Positions 24,325 to 36,200 of a stretch of DNA of 64,000 nt are shown here, piece by piece. Position 1 is the first letter of the stretch. Each line of letters starts with the position of its first letter. The notes below the pieces were generated by a model. The model saw nothing but the letters and a program-made list of their open reading frames with translations. It was not told where the DNA came from and made no database searches. Origin of the DNA: Apus apus (taxonomy: Eukaryota > Chordata > Aves > Apodiformes > Apodidae). Location of the stretch: the NCBI RefSeq assembly GCF_020740795.1, contig NC_067291.1:20490780-20554779 (forward strand), given 5' to 3'. The position numbers and the translations under genes are program-made.

Positions 24325-26499
24325 CAACTTACCTTATTTAACCATTTCAGATGCATCCCTGTACTTCCTAGGGGAATATTGCCAGCAATGGCAGGAACAA
24401 GCAATCCTGGACTCTTCTACTTTTTAGTTCAAAATTCTTTCAGGATCTTCTTTAGCCAGCAGAGAAGGGCTGGGGGTGGTCAGACTGCATCAAGGCAGGG
24501 TGCTTCAATAGAATGCCTTCAGTAAGGTGCTACATGGGAAAATAAGTTGTTTTCTCTTTGGGTTGCTGGTTGTTGTTTTGTTGTTGGTTTTGTTTTGAGG
24601 TTCTGGTCCTCATATCCCAGCTTTGGAAGGGATCTGTGTGTTAGAAAAGAATCCACCCAAGTTTCAGAGGACTCGTTGCAGCAAGAGAAGCCTGCCTTGT
24701 GGAGCAGGGGCTGCTGCGTCCCCTGCCAGCACTGCCTGTGACACAGCACCTGCCATTCAGGGCACAGGGTGACAAAGCACCCAGGACAGCAGATTCAAGC
24801 CAATGGATCAAGCTGGGATCACGTTGGTTGTGTTTGTGCTGAGTGACTGATTGTGCTTCTGAAAAATGTCCTTTCCTTTCCAGCGTTGCCCTGTGATCCC
24901 GGGAATGTGGAACCAGGGAAGGTGATTTGACCCAGGGGCTTTGGGAAGGTGGGTGCATTTATTTCTCATGAATTACTCACCTGTTTTGGTGCTGCTGTCT
25001 GGAGGATGAGCCAAGTTCTTCTTGAAACTCTGAGGAAGATTCCCTGTGGATTTTTATGGGAGCAACATCAGGAGAGACAAAGGGGAGTCCTAATAGGTTC
25101 CCAGCATAGAAAGAATTGCATGAATTTAAATTTGCAAGACAGAACCCTTCATAAAGGTGTTTATTTCTTCCTAGTGAAGAGGATTAATTTCCCCAAGTGG
25201 CACTTCCTGTGATACATCACTTAGCCTGGAGATCTCACACTGTCCAATGGTGGCATAGGAACAAGAACCATAACAATATTTTTCTCTTTTAATGTTTTTC
25301 AAGCATAATAATGTGGTTTCCATGCTTTTCAAAACTTGGTGAAATGCTGTGGATTTGAGGGCATTTCAGAGCAGTTGTGACCAACCTGGGTCAGCATTTT
25401 GGAACAGCTCTGGAAGGGGGAGAAACTTTCCTGCTTCTGAGGTGCAGGTGATGGCAAAGAGCACAAAGTGCTTCTCTGGAGCTGCGCTGGCCTCATCAGA
25501 AGCTGAACTTCCTTAATTGTGCTGGACTGTTAAAAAATGCAACATCTAAAGCTAAAGGAATATAAACTGGATCATGTGGGGCCTTGTGTGAGGCTTTTAG
25601 GCCTGGATGTGCATGAATTCATACAGGGTTTTGCAGGTGGGGAAGTTCATACAGGTGTCTCTCCCGTTCCAGCCTGCAGAGCAGGTGCCTCTTCAGGACC
25701 TGCCTCTGTCATTATATTTTTTTTTCCAAGAAAAAAGGTAGGAAAGCTAAGTGTAAATTGGGATGTTCATTTGAAAGTGTTCATTTGCAAGTTGGATTCT
25801 GACATTTTTAAACTTGAAAAGCCTCTGTTCTCCCCCCACGTGGTGCATCTAGAGGAGCAGGGAAGGGATGAGTTGTGGCTATTTTAAAGAACATAATCAT
25901 CAATATACTGGGGGGTTTTCCTGGCCTCCTTTGATTGCTTCTTTACTAAAAGTAGTAGCCTTAACTTTGAGTTTCCAGGCTTCTCTGGGCATGATGTTTG
26001 GATTAAAGTTGTCTCCTTACACTCCAGGTTTTTTTTTTTTATACAGTAGTTTGTCTTAATTTGAACCTAATAAACTCAGTGTGAGGATCTGGTGATGAAT
26101 GTTACAGCTTCACTGGGCTGGGAGTCCTGGTGTGGGTAAAGTTAACCTTGGTGTTTGGCAGATGGTGGTGCTTCCTCCATCCTCCCCTGCTGGGACTTCA
26201 GCCCTTGACACCCCTGATAAGAACCTTTCCCCTGCCCAGCAACCAGCCACAGTGAAGCCACCTGTGGAGCACTGGGACCTTTCTTCAAGGCACCAGGCTC
26301 TGGAGGAAGGTGTCCCCTGGGCATCTCCCAGCTCTTCAGGGCATAATACCTGCAGCTTTCAGGAGTGGCAGGGAAGAATCTCCATGTCACTGCAGGGACA
26401 AGGGGAACTGGAGGGTTCACTGCATTGTTTGTGCCTTGGAAAAACCACCTAGAATGGAAAAATTGAGGGATTTTGTGTAAATACAAAGAATATAATTAT

Positions 26500-26905
26500 A
26501 GAATCCCAGAATGGTTTGGGTTGGAAGGGACCTTAAAGACCATCCAGTGCCACCCCTGCCATGGGCAGGGACACCTCCCAGCAGCCCAGGCTGCTCCAAG
26601 CCCCATCCAACCTGCCCTTCAACACTGCCAGGGATGGGGCAGCCACAGCCTCCCTGGGCAGCCTGGGCCAGGGTCTCACCACCCTCACAGCAAAGAATGT
26701 CTCCCTCACATCTCATCTCCATCTCCCCTCTGCCAGCTGGAAACCCTCCCCCCTTGTCCCATCCCTCCCTGCCCTTGTCCCAAGTCCCTCCCCAGCTTTC
26801 CTGGAGCCCCTTCAGGCACTGGAAGGTGCTCTAAGGACTCCCAGAGCCTTCCCTTCCCCATGCTGAGCACCTCAGCCCTCCCAGCCTGTCTCCAGAGCAG
26901 GAGTG
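26500..26905 (-). mobile_element. CR1 LINE fragment, about 400 bp
   Basis: Begins with the complement of the 3' tail (ATAGAATCCCAGAATGGTTT) and extends to CAGCCTGTCTCCAGAGCAGG. It is the reverse-orientation counterpart of the copy at 23925-24324. Plus-strand frames at 26473-27039 and 26511-26834 are antisense reads of it. Confidence 0.95.
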
Positions 26906-27013
26906 AATTCCAGCTGAAGTGCATTTGTCCTGAACTTTGTGCTGTGGACAGGCAGGTGGGTGCAGCAAAGATCTGGCACGAAGGCACCACTGAACTTGAA
27001 TTCTCTTTTGCAG

Positions 27014-27900
27014 CACCTCAAGACAACAACTCCCTCTGAGAGAGGGGCAGCTGAAGAAGAGGAGAGCCTGGTAGCCATCCTGCAGCAGCCCATGCATGAC
27101 ATGCCTATGCCAGGCCCAGCAGCTCCACCCTCAGCCCTGCCACCCCCTCCTGTCAGCACCCCTGATGTTCTGCAGCCAGAAGTGTCCAGGAAACCTGCTG
27201 AAAAGGAAAAAAAACCCTAAAAAACGCTGCAGTGACAGGAAAACCTGCTCCATCCACAGCACCACCAGTTCTGACACCCCAAAATGACCCAGATTATTCC
27301 CAGTTCCTGTGTGGATGAGTCTGCCCAGCACTGAATGAACTGGCCTTGGTAACAGCTGCCACCAAAAAGCAATGCAGGACTCTAGATCCATTAGGGAATG
27401 GACTGAGTGAGATCTTGAAAGAGCCTATGTTCAAGGAAAGGGATGTTAAAAGTCACAGTTCAGCTTGAACACCCCAAACCTGCCAGCAAAAGGATGAGAA
27501 AAGGTTTGCATGAGTCTAAGGAGGTGGAACATCAAACTGGAAGTAAAGTCATCTTGGGACTGATGGAAATGTTGCAGAAGAAGAGAATTTGTGAGAACAA
27601 CTGTGTGATTTTTCTCTAGCACTTCCTCTGCTCTCCTCTCTCCAGCTTTTGTCCACCCTGTCCAGGAGAGAGCTCAGCTGAAACCAGGACCATAAGATCT
27701 TTGATTAACCTGCTTGATGATTTTAGTCCTCAGTTCAATACACACATTGACAGTTATGTTGAGAAAAATATTGCAGCTTTTAAGAATGGTGAAAACACTC
27801 TAAAAAGAATGAAATATAAATATCTGGGTTATTGTCATTCCTGGAGGTTTAAAAGATCAATTTTCAGTTCTGTCAGTCATCCAAACCAGATCTAACTGTA
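27014..27900 (+). pseudogene. Unidentified decayed coding-like block
   Basis: Protein-like sequence recurs on the plus strand with frame changes and stops. After an acceptor-like TTCTCTTTTGCAG near 26995-27013, one frame reads HLKTTTPSERGAAEEEES and a Pro-rich stretch to about 27220. An A-rich run near 27203-27225 shifts frame. The next frame (about 27226-27465) reads AAVTGKPAPSTAPPVLTPQN, is broken by TGA at 27316, and continues ATKKQCRTLDPLGNGLSEIL. The first frame then resumes (27461-27605: VQLEHPKPASKRMRKG) and again at 27690-27893 (INLLDDFSPQFNTHIDSYVE). I do not recognise the parent. A decayed gene or retrocopy is the simplest reading. Chance open sequence beside a CR1 is the alternative. 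Confidence 0.35.
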
Positions 27901-30900
27901 TTTATCCCCATAATTAAAACTTAAAATTTTAAAATGTTTTTCCTCACATCTGTTGTGTGACAATGAGGAATTGGACCTTAGTGAAATAAAGAGTCATTCC
28001 CAGGGGGCTTTTCCACATTTTCCTCTTCAGTTGTGTAGGTAAGAGATTTCCAGAACACACTCCATGTTCTGCAGGAATGGCACAATAATAAGTTGGCTCC
28101 AACAGTTTCTCCCTTTATTTTGTGTGTGGATCTGTTCCAGTTTACATTTCATCACTGGAGAATGTGTCTTGACTCCAAAATTGCACCATGCCATATTTAC
28201 ACTGTGCTGGTAGTTCCCAGGCTGCTGGAGCTCTGGCTGGAGCTCTTCTTTCTATCTCCTTACAGTTTATTTGCATTTTCTTTTGGTTCTAGTGAAACCC
28301 TTCAGAGGCTTCTGTCAAATCCTGTTCTTTCTGCCTGGTTTTCTGTCCAGGCTGAAAGCTGAAAAGGGGAGGTTTTGGGGGTTTTGACATAAACTGTTGT
28401 GTGTCTTTTAGCTCCAGGACATCTTCATTGCTTTTCCTGTTAAAAATAGGTTCCTACCCTGATGAATCAAGGCTTGTGTTCAGAGAACTGCAACATTCTG
28501 GGGACTTTAATAACAAGTAAAGAAAAGAAATATATTTTATCTTTAATTTTAAAATAGATTTCTAACTTTCTGCTATAATCATAATTTAATAAACTTGGCC
28601 TGTTAGTTCAAATGCTTTCTTAAAACATTTTTTCTTCTGCTTGATGGAAATGAAAAGCAACAGGCTGTTGGCTTGATAATGGTGCAGAGAAAGCAGAAAG
28701 TGCTTTGGAGGTGGCAAAAAGCATCACAGCAAGGAACAGAGCTGAGATCCTGACTCTTGGGTGACAGGGTTTCATAAACACTGATCAGTTTTGTAATGAA
28801 GAGGAGAACCTGAAGTCAGAGGGGTCAGAACTGCTGTGGGAAGGACCCAAAGGGGAAGGAATCCAAAACCTCATTTGCCTTCTCTTGTAGGAGCAATGAC
28901 AATGAGAGTTGCTGCTTTTCCTCTTAAAACTATATCTATAAAGGGGCTTTTTGCTTGTGCACAGGAGCTGCAGAAGTTTTCACTTGGCAACAAGTGCATC
29001 TTCAGTCTGTAGGTTATTTATGAATCATTGGCAGCTTTGATTTTTCATGGATGGTTGTTGCTGATGCTGCTTGTTTGAGGTTAGTGATTGCTGAGCCTTC
29101 AGTGGGTGACTGACACTGAGGCAGGAACAGGAGGAATAGTGAACATGACACCCTGAACCATGGGGTTTAGTGCAAGGAATCAGTTCTGTGTTATTTAAAC
29201 TCTCTGGCTCTGCAAACATCCTCCCCAGCTTGGGGGGCTGACCAAATCTGGGGGTGCATCATGCAGCTTCACCTGAGCTACCAGGGGCTGATCACAGGCA
29301 ATAAGGCAGGACTGAGAGAGACTGAAACTCTTGAGGCACCTGGAAGTGCAGGATTTGTGAAGAGTCAAATACTTTCAGAACCAATGCCTCCTTTTCTAAT
29401 GCTGCTGGCACTCTGGGCTAATCCAGTTGTGGCAGAGAGAGGTATTTAGAAAAAACCCAAAGTGTTGGAGTGGCACAAGTTTGTGGAGATGCCACCCTGG
29501 GCTGTTGACAGGAATAAATTGTCAGGCTGGGTGTGGGGTTAAAAATGCTGAGCTTTAGAGAGATGAACACAGCTTCTCCTCACCTGCCTCCTGAGGGTTC
29601 TGTGAAGAAGCTGATTGTTTGTGGGGCCACGTGCTCTCTGCAGGTTTCCAGAGGGTTCAGACAAGGGCCCAGGAGCCACTTCAAGTGGTCCTGAGATGAT
29701 GAGCTAATTACAAAACATCACAACCAGGTGCTCCTGAATGGCTCAGCTGAAATCCTGGTTTTATATGACATGAAAAGCTTTTCCAGGGCTTGGCTTTAAC
29801 ATTTAAGGGGAGGAACAGTCATTTCAGGTGAGATCAGTCAGGTTGGAAGCCATGCTAAGCAGAGAGCACTAGATCTGTGAAGGAACAAGAATGAAATCTG
29901 CATCAAAAGTCTGATTTAAGGTGAGTTAAAGTATTAAGAACCTTACAGCAGGCTATTGGCCAAAGACCTTTTTTGTAATTTTTAATATAGTTTAAACATC
30001 TCTAGGTTTTCTGCTTCATAGAAACATCTGTTTAAAATCTAAGTATTTGTAAGTAGAAGCTGCAGAATTTGTTAATAATCATTTCTTGCCTTAATGCAAA
30101 TATTCTGATAGTTAGCAAATATAAAATCAGCTTGTTGGTTTGGGTTTTTTTTGGTTGTTTGGGGTTTTTTTGTTTTTTTTAAAGCTCCATCAGTGAGATT
30201 ACTGCCTGTGAAGTGGCCCAGGAAGGCTGGGACACGTTGCAAAGTTGTTTCCTGCCCGAGTTCTTGCTCAGCACAATCCCAGGGAGGTGCCTCGTCCCCG
30301 TCAATCCCAACCTCTCCGGTTAATCCTCCCCGCGGGCCCTGCCGGCTCCCGGGACGCTCCAAGGGTTCGTGCCTTTGATTCTGCTCTGGGAGCACCAGGC
30401 GCTTGAGGCTCCCTCCTGTCAATGGGAGAGACGTGAGATTTGGCTCTAGAAAGCAGTTGGGGTTAGTGATTTGCATGGAAACCCTGCGGTGGGCTCTGAG
30501 TTTGCTCTGGGGTTGGCAGGACGTGTCTCCAGAGCGGCTGGTGCGGCTGGGCCACCTTCCCGCGTCCTGGATGCAATTCCTGCATCCCAGCAAGGGCAGC
30601 AAGCCCAGGTTTCTGGGCAGCTTTGGAAGCCTGAGAGGGGAATCTCTGCAGGCAGAGGGGACAGAAGCGCTTTTCAGGAGAGATTAGCTCGTCGGGTTTG
30701 TTTTCATCAACTTGTACTAGGAACTGAAGACAAGAACTGCAATAAACCAGACCTGTGCTGGTGCAGCCACCAGCTCTGAGCGATGGGAAGAACCTGCTGT
30801 CCCACCCCCAGCAGTGTCTGATTCTAACAGCTGAGGGGCTTTTTGTGGCAGCCTGGCCACAATGTATTAACTTGCATTTGCAAATTTAAGGTCTCTTTTA

Positions 30901-32417
30901 TTTTAGATATCTTCAGTGTGTCCATAGAGTGGAAATGCTGTGAGCATCCCCTGTGTCTGTGGGAGCCAGCACTTCCTTGAAGGGGATTTATATTTTCCCT
31001 TCCCTAATAAACGGTTTGGTGACCTCGGGTCGCCCCAGTGTGGAAGTGACTGTCTGGGTGGAGGTTTGGCAGGTTCAGCTCGGTTCAGGATTTGTGCTCA
31101 GTTTCCCTGGTGGGGAAAAGCTGCAACTCGGTGTAAGATACACACAGCTGAGAAGAAACATTTGCTGCCCTGGGAAAACCAGGGAGAACAACCCCTGGGG
31201 CTGTGTGACCAGCAGGGGCAGCCTCCACAGCACCTCTTTCCTATTTGGATTCATTCTCTTGATTTTTGCGTGTAAAAACCTCTTTACCGCCACATTTTTT
31301 CAGCATCGTCACAAATTAAAGGCTCGTCCTGGTTGGGGAAATGAATGACTCAAGGGTTGCTTCTGTGGGATGAACTGTGGGTTTCCTGCCCCTTCCCGTC
31401 AGGATGCCAGCCCTGCAGGGAGAGGTGCTGGCGGCAGGGCAGGGCACGGGGCTCTCCTGGATATTTTGCCGGGCTCTGCTGCTTCTCCACGTTTCCCCCT
31501 GCTCTTTGCCGTTCCCTGCATCCCGGGTGAGGGAGAGGAGAGGCTGTGGATGAAGCTCCTGCCATCAGTTCGATGTGTAGCACGAGCCGTAGTCCCCTGG
31601 CAACAAATCCAAGGGGATTTTCCCGTCGGGATCTGCTGCCTCAGCTCCGGCAAGGCAGCAAAACTCTGCCACTTAGTGTACGAAACATCTCCCTGCGTCC
31701 TTCCCGCCCGCAGCACCGTGACACCAGCCGGGGCAGTGAAGCACACGAGGTGCTGACATTCCCATGGCAACCTCCTCCCCGCCGAGCCACGGTTTCGTGC
31801 CGCTACCAGCGGGATCTGTGCCCCAAGGAACCGAGGTTGCAGCAGGGAAGAGACACTTCCCCAGGTGTTCCTGATGGCTGGTAAATAAGGGTGGAAGCAG
31901 CAGGAGAACACGAGCTCCTTGCTGGCTTTGGCAGAGCCCTGCCCAAGGTCAGGCAGCTGAATGGTGTGAGAAGCAGGAAATAAAGGAGCAGCCTCCAGCA
32001 GCTGCGATCAGCTACATTTTAAATATCAAAACCAACCGTGCTGCAGCTACAGACCTGATGACAGAGCTGGGTGTGAGTGTAGGACAGGAGGGACCATGAA
32101 TTAGAAAGGGCGTGAGGCAGGGGAGGGCTGGGGAGGGGCAGAAGGTTGTGCCTCGTGTCCAGCTGCGCTGCCCAAACTTGCTCAGTCGCTGCCTCTTCTC
32201 CCCGGGAACGCTGTGTCCTGGATGGCCCCCAGAAGCCGTTTCAGATGGTGACCAGAAGGGGGTTGGGGCAATACAGCACAGCTGTTCTGAGCTGGAAAAG
32301 GCTGGTTGAGGGCAGGGGCTCTGTGTCCATTTTCTCTTGGTTTCTCTAGATAATGGGAGCCACTGGTAATTTTGGACTCTGTTGCTGATCTTCTAACAGG
32401 TCTGGCAGAAGCACGGG

Positions 32418-32746
32418 ATTCCAGCACCTGAAGGGGCTCCAGGAACGATGGGGAGGGACTTGGGACAAGGGCAGGGAGGGATGGGATGAGGGGGGAGGGT
32501 TTCTAGCTGGAAGAGGGGAGATTGATGAGATCTGAGGAAGAAATTCTTTGCTGTGAGGGTGGTGAGAGCCTGGCCCAGGTTGCCCAGAGGAGCTGTGGCT
32601 GCCCCATCCCTGGCAGTGTTGAAGGGCAGGTTGGATGGGGCTTGGAGCAGCCTGGGCTGCTGGGAGGTGTCCCTGCCTGTGCAGGAGGTGGGACTGGATG
32701 GGCTTTAAGGTCCTTTCCCACCCAAACCAGTCTAGGGTTCTGTGAC
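32418..32746 (+). mobile_element. CR1 LINE fragment upstream of NOX5
   Basis: Runs from TTCCAGCACCTGAAGGGGCT through the TGTTGAAGGGCAGG landmark to CCCACCCAAACCAGTCTAGG and a short tail. It lies about 390 bp before the NOX5 start codon. Confidence 0.95.
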
Positions 32747-33128
32747 TCGGACAGGCCGTGCAGGCACAGGGGGCCTGAGCACGGAGGAAAGGTCCAGCCA
32801 GGAGGAGTTGCCCCTGGTTAGCACCAGTATCACCTGCAGCACCTTCAGGGGGTGATCAGGAGTGTAGCAGGTACTAACAGGACTCGGCAGCTCATTTCTT
32901 CAGCACATGGAAATTTGGGGCTGTTATGCTTCCCAGACGTGTCCATGTCCCATCACTGCAGCCATCGTGGCTGCTGGAGTCCCAGCTCATCCCAGGGAGC
33001 TGGACTGGAGCCAGTGGTGAGGGCTGCCCTGAAAGCCCAGAATGGCAGGAATAGGACAAAAGCAGATTTTGAAGGCTGCAGGGGCCTCCTGGGGGCTGCT
33101 GCCCATCCTGTGCCATGTCCTGCCACAG

Positions 33129-33139
33129 GTTCCTGCACC
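33129..33139 (+). other. NOX5: NOX5 5'UTR next to a probable acceptor
   Basis: CCTGCCACAG ending at 33128 is a plausible splice acceptor. If used, only 11 untranslated bases precede the ATG in this exon and the transcript begins in an upstream exon I could not locate. Confidence 0.4.
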
Positions 33140-33259
33140 ATGAGTGTGGCTGAGGACGCCGAGTGGCTGCGGTGGGTGACAAAGAAGTTTGGGAGCATCA
33201 CAGGGGAGGACAAAGAAATTGATCTGGAGGAGTTCAAAACTGCTCTGCAAGTGAAGGAG
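33140..33259 (+). CDS. NOX5: NOX5 exon 1: start and degenerate EF-hand 1
   Basis: Encodes residues 1-40, beginning MSVAEDAEWLRWVTKKFGSI, and ends in phase 0 at GAG/GTGAGT. The GEDKEIDLEEF segment is the first EF-hand motif. Its loop lacks acidic residues at the first coordinating positions, as in the family. Confidence 0.95.
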
Positions 33260-36200
33260 GTGAGTGGTGCCATAGGAACCTTCTTCCAGCAGCCCCACAC
33301 TGACCTGCTGCCTTATTGTTCTTAAGAGAAAATTAAGCTTAAAAATAAGCCCCGGTGACTTCCAGCATTTGAAGCACCAGGGGTGGGTGGGGAGCATCCC
33401 ACCACATGCCACAGTCTTTGGCCCCTCCCCACAGTCCTTCTTCGCTGAGAGGTTCTTCGCCCTGTTTGACTCGGACGGGAGTGGGACCATCAGTCTGGAG
33501 GAGCTGCTGGAAGCCCTGAGCCTGCTCGTGCACGGGAGTCAGACGGACAAGCTGAGGTTCCTCTTCCGAGTTTACGACGTGGATGGTGAGACCACCTGGG
33601 AGGTGTCTCTGCCCACGGGCGAGGGGTTGGGACTGGCCGGTCTTCAAGCTCCTTCTAACCCGAGCCAGTCAGGGATTCCATGAAAACGGAGGCAAAGCCA
33701 CGGGGTGCTGTGGGGGTCCCTCCCTGACCCCCTGTGGCCCCGCTCCCCCCCCAGGCAGCGGCTCCATCGACCCGGACGAGCTGCGCGTGGTGCTGCGCTG
33801 GGGCCTGCGGGAGAGCGGGATGTCCCTGCCCGAGGAGCGCCTGGGGGACCTCACCCTGGCTCTCTTTGAGGCTGCTGACAAGGACCACAGCGGCTCCATC
33901 ACCTTCGAGGAGCTCCAGGAAGAGCTGGAGGCTTTCCCAGAGGTCATGGAGAACCTGACCATCAGGTAGGTGTGTGTCGCTGGGCGCTCCCACAGCCCCG
34001 TGTCTTCCTGAGCACCTTTTGCTTCCTGCGTGGAGGAAAAAACCCCTGGGATTTACACTCCACGGGGTGCCCAGCCCACAAGGTGCTCAGCCAGCACTGG
34101 GAGCAAGTCAAGTGCCTTATGGCACCACACTGGGTGAGGGTCTGGGATGCTGGGATGGGTGCTGGGATGGTGCCACACTGGATGCAGGGCTGGGATACAG
34201 GGGTGGATGCAGGGATAGTTTTGGAAAGGGTACAGCTATGGCGCCACGGTGGGTGCAGGGCTGGGTGCAGGGCTTCCCCCCGTCTCCGGACGAGGAGCGA
34301 TCCCACCTGTGCTCCCAGCGCAGCCAGCTGGCTGAAGCCCCCGGCGGTCCCGGCGCGGCGGCCCCGCCGGCGCTGCCTGAGCCCGGCGTTCTGGCAGAAC
34401 CGCGGCAGCTCCATCGCCTTCCTGGGGGGCTGGACCGGCCTCAACCTCCTGCTCTTCGCCCTGGGGGCCCTGCCCCACGCCGGATGGGTGGCCCTGGCCC
34501 GCGGCTGCGGCCAGTGCCTCAACTTCAACTGCGCCTTCCTGGCAGTGAGTCCCGGTCCCGCTCGGACACCGAGCTCGGGGAGGGGCGGGATGACCGGGGT
34601 GTTCCCGGCCCTGCGTACACCAGGACCTTGTCCCTGCTCCAGGGGATCTTTGGAGGGCAGGACTTGGAGCCCGGGGGCTTTGGAAGTTGTGGGACCAGGC
34701 TGTCCCTGCTAAATAACTCTGTGTTGCTGGGGCATGAGGGCAGCCGCGGACCCTGCAGGTGGTTCCTTGGGCTCTGCCTCTGGGTGCTCTCTAGGCTGAC
34801 ACCCTGTGATGGTGGGGAGCTGGCTCAGGACCCCCAGGGGACTATCCCCTGGCCGAGCCCCCAGCATCTCCAGCTGCCCCCAACATCTCTGCTTGCCCCC
34901 AGCATCTCCAATTGTCCCCAGCACCCCAGGCAGCCCCTCTCCCTCCCTCTCCCGAGGTGCTGATGCTGAGGAGGTGCCTGACCTGGCTCCGTGCTACCCC
35001 CATGGCCCAGGTCTTGCCCCTGGACCAGCACGTGGTGCTGCACCAGCTGGTGGGATACGTGGTGCTGGTGTTGGGAGCCGTCCACACGGGCGCCCACCTC
35101 GCCAACTTCTGTGAGTAGCAGCTCGGGGGGGGCGGGAGGGGGGTGCCCTCGGTGGCTGTGGGTGGGCTCTAAAGCACCCGTCAGTCCTGAGCCTCATGTC
35201 CGGGAGGGATGTATGTGTCCCAGGGGGAGATGCACGTGTCCCAGGAGTGGGATACAGATGTCCCGGGGGGGTGGCCTGAGGAGGGGGTGCTCATGCCTGG
35301 GGGGGTGGTGAGGATGCAGGCAGCCGGGGGAGTCAGTCAGTGCTGCACAGATTGCCTGTCACCCCCCTCCGGTGGTTCCCAGCCGGGCACTGAGGGCTCC
35401 CGCTCCCACCCCCGGCCCCAGCTCCCGAGCCGGGTCTGTGCCCCCCGCCCCACAGCCCGGCTCCCCAGGGCAGGGTGCACGTCTGCCCTCGGCACCCACC
35501 CCCCCGCTTCAAACCCCCCCTGCAGCGCTGCTGAGCCCCAGCCGGCCCCAGGGAGGGGATAACCGGCCAGAATTCGGTGGGAGCAGCAGGAACGCGGGGG
35601 CTGCGGGTGCCCCGTGCTCCCTCCGTGCTTGTCCCCAGGCAGGTTGGCCGGGCAGGACGGGGCCGGGAGCCGCAGCCTCGCCGGGTTCCTGCTGTCGGCC
35701 GGGGCGGGGACGGGGGGGCTGTGGGACACGGCCCCGCAGACGGGGCTGGCGCTGCAGGGGCTGCTGGTGGCCATGCTCCTCTTCTCCAGCCCCTGCGTCC
35801 GGCGGAGCGGGCACTTCGAGGTGGGTCCCACCACCCCCGGCAGGGGCCGAGGGTGCTCGGTCCTGGGGAAAGGGGCTGGCGGGTGGGTGTCCATCCGGGG
35901 GGCTGCCCCATGGGGGGGGGGGTGAACTCCTGAAGGGGCACAGTGTCCCCCAACACCTCCTTTCGGCACCTTCACCCTTCTTTGAGTGTTTTTTGGGGGT
36001 TTTGTGCTTTTCTCCAGCATTTTTGGGCTGCCTTTGCCCGCTGGGATGCCCCAGCACGGCCTCACCACGAAGCACCGTTTGGCTCCTTTACTTTCAGTTC
36101 ACCCCCCACTCCCTGTCCCCAGGTCTTCTACTGGACCCATCTCTCCTACATCTCTGTCTGGATCCTCCTCATCCTCCACGGCCCCCACTTCTGGAAGTGG

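Larger units (their letters stand above)
17967..33128. other. Intergenic interval upstream of NOX5, with CR1 insertions
   Basis: No intact gene is visible. The CR1 copies, the orphan exon at its left edge and the 27-kb gene remnant are listed separately. Two stretches, about 30200-30620 and 31380-31850, have more CpG than the surroundings and could be distal regulatory or upstream NOX5 promoter sequence, though I see no clear motif set. Confidence 0.55.

Noticed and set aside
26473-27039. 188-codon plus-strand frame
   Set aside because: Most of it is antisense CR1. Very similar sequences recur in other CR1 copies in the window.
33974-34963. 329-codon plus-strand frame inside NOX5
   Set aside because: Out of frame with NOX5 exon 4 and running through introns 3 and 4. 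The in-phase exon explains the conserved residues.
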